From Rhodococcus sp. UNC23MFCrub1.1 (lineage in GTDB: Bacteria > Actinomycetota > Actinomycetes > Mycobacteriales > Mycobacteriaceae): 64,000 bases of DNA. The notes beneath the pieces were generated by a model that saw nothing but the letters and a program-made list of their open reading frames with translations, did no database searches and was not told the DNA's origin. Made by a program: the position numbers and the translations under genes. Below, piece after piece: positions 61,315 through 64,000 of the stretch. The stretch covers positions 1-64,000 of the forward strand of contig NZ_JMLQ01000011.1 in assembly GCF_000686025.1 (NCBI RefSeq), given 5' to 3'. Each line of letters begins with the position of its first letter. Position 1 is the stretch's first letter.

Positions 61315-62094
61315 CTAGTTGCCGGTGAAGTCGGCCTTGCCCGGGCCGTTCTCGAGGAACGACGCCATGCCGATCGCGCGGTCCTCGGTACCGAACAGCG
61401 AGGCGAAGACGTGCGCCTCGATCTTCAGGCCCGTCGCGAGGTCGGTGTCCAGACCCTCGTCGATGGCCGCCTTGGCTGCGGCGAGGGCGCGCGAGGCACC
61501 GCGGACGAACTGACCGGCCCACGTGCGCGCCGCCTCGTACACGGCATCGGGGGCCACCACCTCGTCCACGAGACCGACGGCAAGCGCCTCCTCGGCCCCG
61601 ACGAAACGGCCGGTGAACACCATGTCCTTCGCGCGGCTCGGGCCGATCAGCCGGGCGAGTCGCTGGGTGCCGCCACCGCCGGGAATGACGCCGAGCAGCA
61701 CCTCGGGGACGCCGAGCTTCGCGTTGTCGCCCGCGATGCGGCGATCGGCACCGAGGGCGACCTCCAGACCGCCGCCGAGGGCGTATCCGGTGATGGCGGC
61801 GACGGTGGGCTTCGGGATGGACGCGATCGCTCCGAGACCGGCCTGCAGAGCGCCGATCGCGTCGGTCATCTGACCCGCGGACATCTCCGCCATCTCCTTG
61901 ATGTCCGCGCCGGCGGCGAACACCTTCTCACCGCCGTACACGATGACCGCCTTGACATCCGGATCCTCGGCGGCGGCCCGCGACACCTCGAGGAGCTCAC
62001 CCTGCACCTGGCGGTTCAGAGCGTTCATCGGCGGCCGGGAGAGCCGGATGGTGCCGATGCCGTCGGTCAAGTCGAGAGTCACGAATTCAGCCAT
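61315..62094 (-). CDS. echA17: Enoyl-CoA hydratase (EchA17-like)
   Basis: Hydrates trans-2-enoyl-CoA in fatty acid beta-oxidation. The 259-aa crotonase keeps both catalytic glutamates: YALGGGLEVALGADRR near residue 112 and VPEVLLGVIPGGGGTQRLARLIG near 132. This contrasts with the protein at 9281-10072, which lacks them. TAGCGT (62102-62107) sits 7 nt before the ATG and no ribosome site is present (leaderless). An ATG at 62103 would add three residues inside the box and is less likely. Confidence 0.9.
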   Translation of the reverse strand: MAEFVTLDLTDGIGTIRLSRPPMNALNRQVQGELLEVSRAAAEDPDVKAVIVYGGEKVFAAGADIKEMAEMSAGQMTDAIGALQAGLGAIASIPKPTVAAITGYALGGGLEVALGADRRIAGDNAKLGVPEVLLGVIPGGGGTQRLARLIGPSRAKDMVFTGRFVGAEEALAVGLVDEVVAPDAVYEAARTWAGQFVRGASRALAAAKAAIDEGLDTDLATGLKIEAHVFASLFGTEDRAIGMASFLENGPGKADFTGN

Positions 62095-62104
62095 GGCCAG
62101 CACG

Positions 62105-62923
62105 CTAGCTGTTCGACGTCCGCTCGGTGCGTGGGGGGAGGTCGGCGCGATACTCGTCGGCGCCGTCGAAGTTCACCCGCACGGATCCACCCGATCCGCT
62201 GATGACGGGCTGCACCGGCGCCAGATCGGCCTCTGCGGCCATGGCCTCGGCCACCGACCCGTGACCGGCGAGATGCCGCAGGCACGCCCAGGTGGGCGGC
62301 ATCAGCATGCGGTCGCCGCGACGGAACTCGTCGAGGGCATCCGCGGGCCGCACCCACGCGGCGTCGACGGCCTCGGACGTCTCGCCGTCGGGACGTTGCC
62401 CGGACGGGAGCGCCGCGACGAAGAAGCGGGTGTCGTACCGACGGGTCGTCTCGCCCTCGGGCGTGATCCAACGGGCGTGCGGGCGCAGCAGATCGGAGCG
62501 CACCACCAGTCGGGTCTCGGCCAGGAACTCACCGAAAGAGATCTCGTGCTTCTCGACGGCACGACGCCGGTCGGCGTGATCGGACGTGTCCGCGACGACG
62601 GTGTGCGCGTCGGGCCCGGCGAACAGGACACCGCACTCCTCGAAGGTCTCGCGCACCGCGGCGAGCACCAGGGCCCGCGCCGCGGCGTCGTCGTCGGTGC
62701 CGAACCGTACCGCCCACCACGCGGGTGACGGGCCGGCCCACCGGTCCTCCCCGTCCGCGGGCGTGCGATCGGTCGGATCCACACCGCCGCCCGGGAAGAC
62801 CGTCATGCCGGCGGCGAACGCCATCCGTCCGACTCGCCGCTGCAGGAAGACCTCGAGCCCTGCCGGCGCATCGCGCAGCAGGATGACGGTGGAGGCGTCC
62901 CGCAGCGCGACCGGTTCGGTCAC
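62105..62923 (-). CDS. Nudix hydrolase
   Basis: A 272-aa protein with a long insertion before the Nudix helix: GMTVFPGGGVDPTDRT near residue 39, then AAVRETFEECGVLFAG near residue 88 completing the REx2EExG part. The spacing is that of the NUDT19/CoA-pyrophosphatase-like group rather than MutT. Substrate not predictable. The GTG at 62923 overlaps the ABC ATPase stop by 4 bp (GTGA). Confidence 0.8.
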   Translation of the reverse strand: MTEPVALRDASTVILLRDAPAGLEVFLQRRVGRMAFAAGMTVFPGGGVDPTDRTPADGEDRWAGPSPAWWAVRFGTDDDAAARALVLAAVRETFEECGVLFAGPDAHTVVADTSDHADRRRAVEKHEISFGEFLAETRLVVRSDLLRPHARWITPEGETTRRYDTRFFVAALPSGQRPDGETSEAVDAAWVRPADALDEFRRGDRMLMPPTWACLRHLAGHGSVAEAMAAEADLAPVQPVISGSGGSVRVNFDGADEYRADLPPRTERTSNS

Positions 62924-63756
62924 CGCGCTCGCCGATGGGACGACCGCGACCGCTTGCGCCGCGCGAAGAAGCGCCCGTCGGTGCGCTCGAGGGCGATGGC
63001 CTGACTGAACGCGGTGGACAGGTTCTCCTCCGTGATGACGTCGTCGATGAGACCCTGCGCCACGACTCCGCCCTCCTTGAGCAGCATCGCGTGGGTGAAG
63101 CCCGGTGGGATCTCCTCCACGTGGTGCGTGATCAGCACCGTCGCGGGGGCGTCGGGGTCGAGTGCGAGGTCGGTGAGGATGGCGACGAGATCCTCGCGGC
63201 CTCCGAGGTCGAGACCCGCGGCCGGCTCGTCGAGCAGCAGCAACTCGGGGTCCGTCATCAGAGCGCGGGCGATCAGGACACGCTTGCGTTCGCCCTCGGA
63301 CAGCGTCCCGAAGGTCCGGCGAGCGAGATGCTCGATACCGGCCGTCTCGAGCATGTCGACCGCACGCTCGTCGTCCACCTCGTCGTACTTCTCACGCCAG
63401 CGACCGAGCACCGCGTACCCCGCCGACACGACCAGATCGGCCACCACCTCGTCGGACGGGATGCGTCCGGCGAGAGCAGAGGACGACAGGCCGATGCGCG
63501 GCTTGAGTTCCGAGATGTCGACGTGCCCGAGCGTCTCGCCGAGCACGTGCGCGGTGCCGGAGGTCGGGTAGATCTCCGCCGCGGCGACGCGCAGCAGCGT
63601 GGTCTTGCCCGCACCGTTCGGTCCGAGGACCACCCACCGCTCGTCCAGCTCCACGTTCCAGGAGACGGGGCCGACGAGGGTCGTCCCTCCGCGGACGACG
63701 GAGACATCGGCGAGTTCGACGAGCAGGTCTGGGTCAGGAGAGGACACGCCTTCCAT
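62920..63756 (-). CDS. ABC transporter ATP-binding protein
   Basis: A 278-aa ATPase with Walker A GPNGAGKTTLLRVAA near residue 52, signature LSEGERKRVLIARALM near 165, Walker B LLLLDEPAAGLDLGG and switch His in LITHHVEEIPP. The sequence resembles the ModF/Uup-type or Rv3041c ATPases. No permease gene is adjacent, so it may not be a transporter subunit. ATG 63756 is used; GTG at 63783 or 63747 are alternatives without good ribosome sites. Confidence 0.85.
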   Translation of the reverse strand: MEGVSSPDPDLLVELADVSVVRGGTTLVGPVSWNVELDERWVVLGPNGAGKTTLLRVAAAEIYPTSGTAHVLGETLGHVDISELKPRIGLSSSALAGRIPSDEVVADLVVSAGYAVLGRWREKYDEVDDERAVDMLETAGIEHLARRTFGTLSEGERKRVLIARALMTDPELLLLDEPAAGLDLGGREDLVAILTDLALDPDAPATVLITHHVEEIPPGFTHAMLLKEGGVVAQGLIDDVITEENLSTAFSQAIALERTDGRFFARRKRSRSSHRRAR

Positions 63757-63799
63757 CTTCCCGCACGCGCGGGGTGCATCCACGGCAGGATCAGCACGC

Positions 63800-64000
63800 G
63801 TGTCGCACGAACAGAACTCACCGAAGTCCGCCGCCGCGTCGGGCAGGCCCTTCCCGCTGGGCGCCCACCCCGTGGAGGGCGGCGTCTGCTTCGCCGTGCA
63901 CGCACCCGACGCGCACGCCGTCGAGGTGTGTCTGGTGGACGGGTCGGGCCCCGACTCACGGGAGTCGCGTCACCTCCTCACCCAGCGCACGTACGGCATC
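63800..64000 (+). CDS. glgX: Glycogen debranching enzyme GlgX-type, N-terminal fragment
   Basis: The 67 visible codons read FPLGAHPVEGGVCFAVHAPD and EVCLVDGSG then RHLLTQRTYGI, the start of the carbohydrate-binding (CBM48) domain of isoamylase-type glycogen debranching enzymes. The GTG at 63800 is the only reasonable start; it is divergent from the ABC ATPase gene. The catalytic domain lies beyond the window, so a glucan branching enzyme (GlgB) cannot be excluded. Confidence 0.72.
   Translation, partial: MSHEQNSPKSAAASGRPFPLGAHPVEGGVCFAVHAPDAHAVEVCLVDGSGPDSRESRHLLTQRTYGI

Overview
The window is high-GC actinobacterial chromosome. It has many GTG starts, 4-bp GTGA/ATGA stop-start overlaps and -10 boxes of the form TANNNT. 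The gene order (pyc, recG, ung, thiL, ddl, gpsA, fbiD, ppk, mutT1, hupB, leuDC, IclR regulator, gltX, leuB, serA, ilvCNB, cfp6-like, DoxX, lppZ-like, gatB, pfkA, gatAC, ligA, mnmA, cysteine desulfurase, etfAB, then a polymethylated-glucan-type locus) follows the order I remember for Mycobacterium tuberculosis around Rv2967c-Rv3041c. With the protein sequences, this points to Mycobacteriales, most likely Rhodococcus. The assignment is by recognition only; no search was run.

Layout. 1-1302: 5' part of pyruvate carboxylase. 1438-6488: an accessory-looking catabolic island with a GntR regulator, a two-subunit transketolase, an MHS-type transporter and a divergent short-chain dehydrogenase; its central promoter region carries a strong inverted-repeat operator. 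6502-20480: housekeeping (DNA repair, L28, cell wall, thiamine, F420 and polyphosphate metabolism, nucleotide sanitation, HU). 20643-35780: branched-chain amino acid and serine synthesis (leuDC, leuB, serA, ilvC, ilvN, ilvB) with gltX, two tRNA genes and an IclR regulator. The ilvB leader is a complete attenuator (leader peptide, long hairpin, terminator). Three copies of one palindrome, TCYCA-N5-TGRGA, sit at leuC/IclR, at a transporter next to leuB, and upstream of ilvB. 35788-46975: cfp6-like, DoxX and LppZ-like proteins, the GatCAB amidotransferase, phosphofructokinase, an ACT protein, DNA ligase and a MetE-like protein. 46972-53070: tRNA thiolation (mnmA plus cysteine desulfurase), an OlsB/OlsA-like acyltransferase pair and electron transfer flavoprotein. 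53327-61281: methyltransferases, a GH57 enzyme, a GT4 enzyme, a hexapeptide acyltransferase and a beta-propeller lipoprotein, matching the mycobacterial methylglucose lipopolysaccharide locus. 61315-64000: enoyl-CoA hydratase, Nudix, ABC ATPase and the start of a glgX-type gene.

How it works together. Most of the window is conserved core metabolism. The distinctive parts are the transketolase island, the apparent local regulon of the IclR (LtbR-like) protein over leucine/isoleucine-valine genes, the ilvB attenuator, and the glucan-modification locus. No insertion sequence, prophage, CRISPR array or rRNA was seen, and no stretch over 300 bases lacks a gene.
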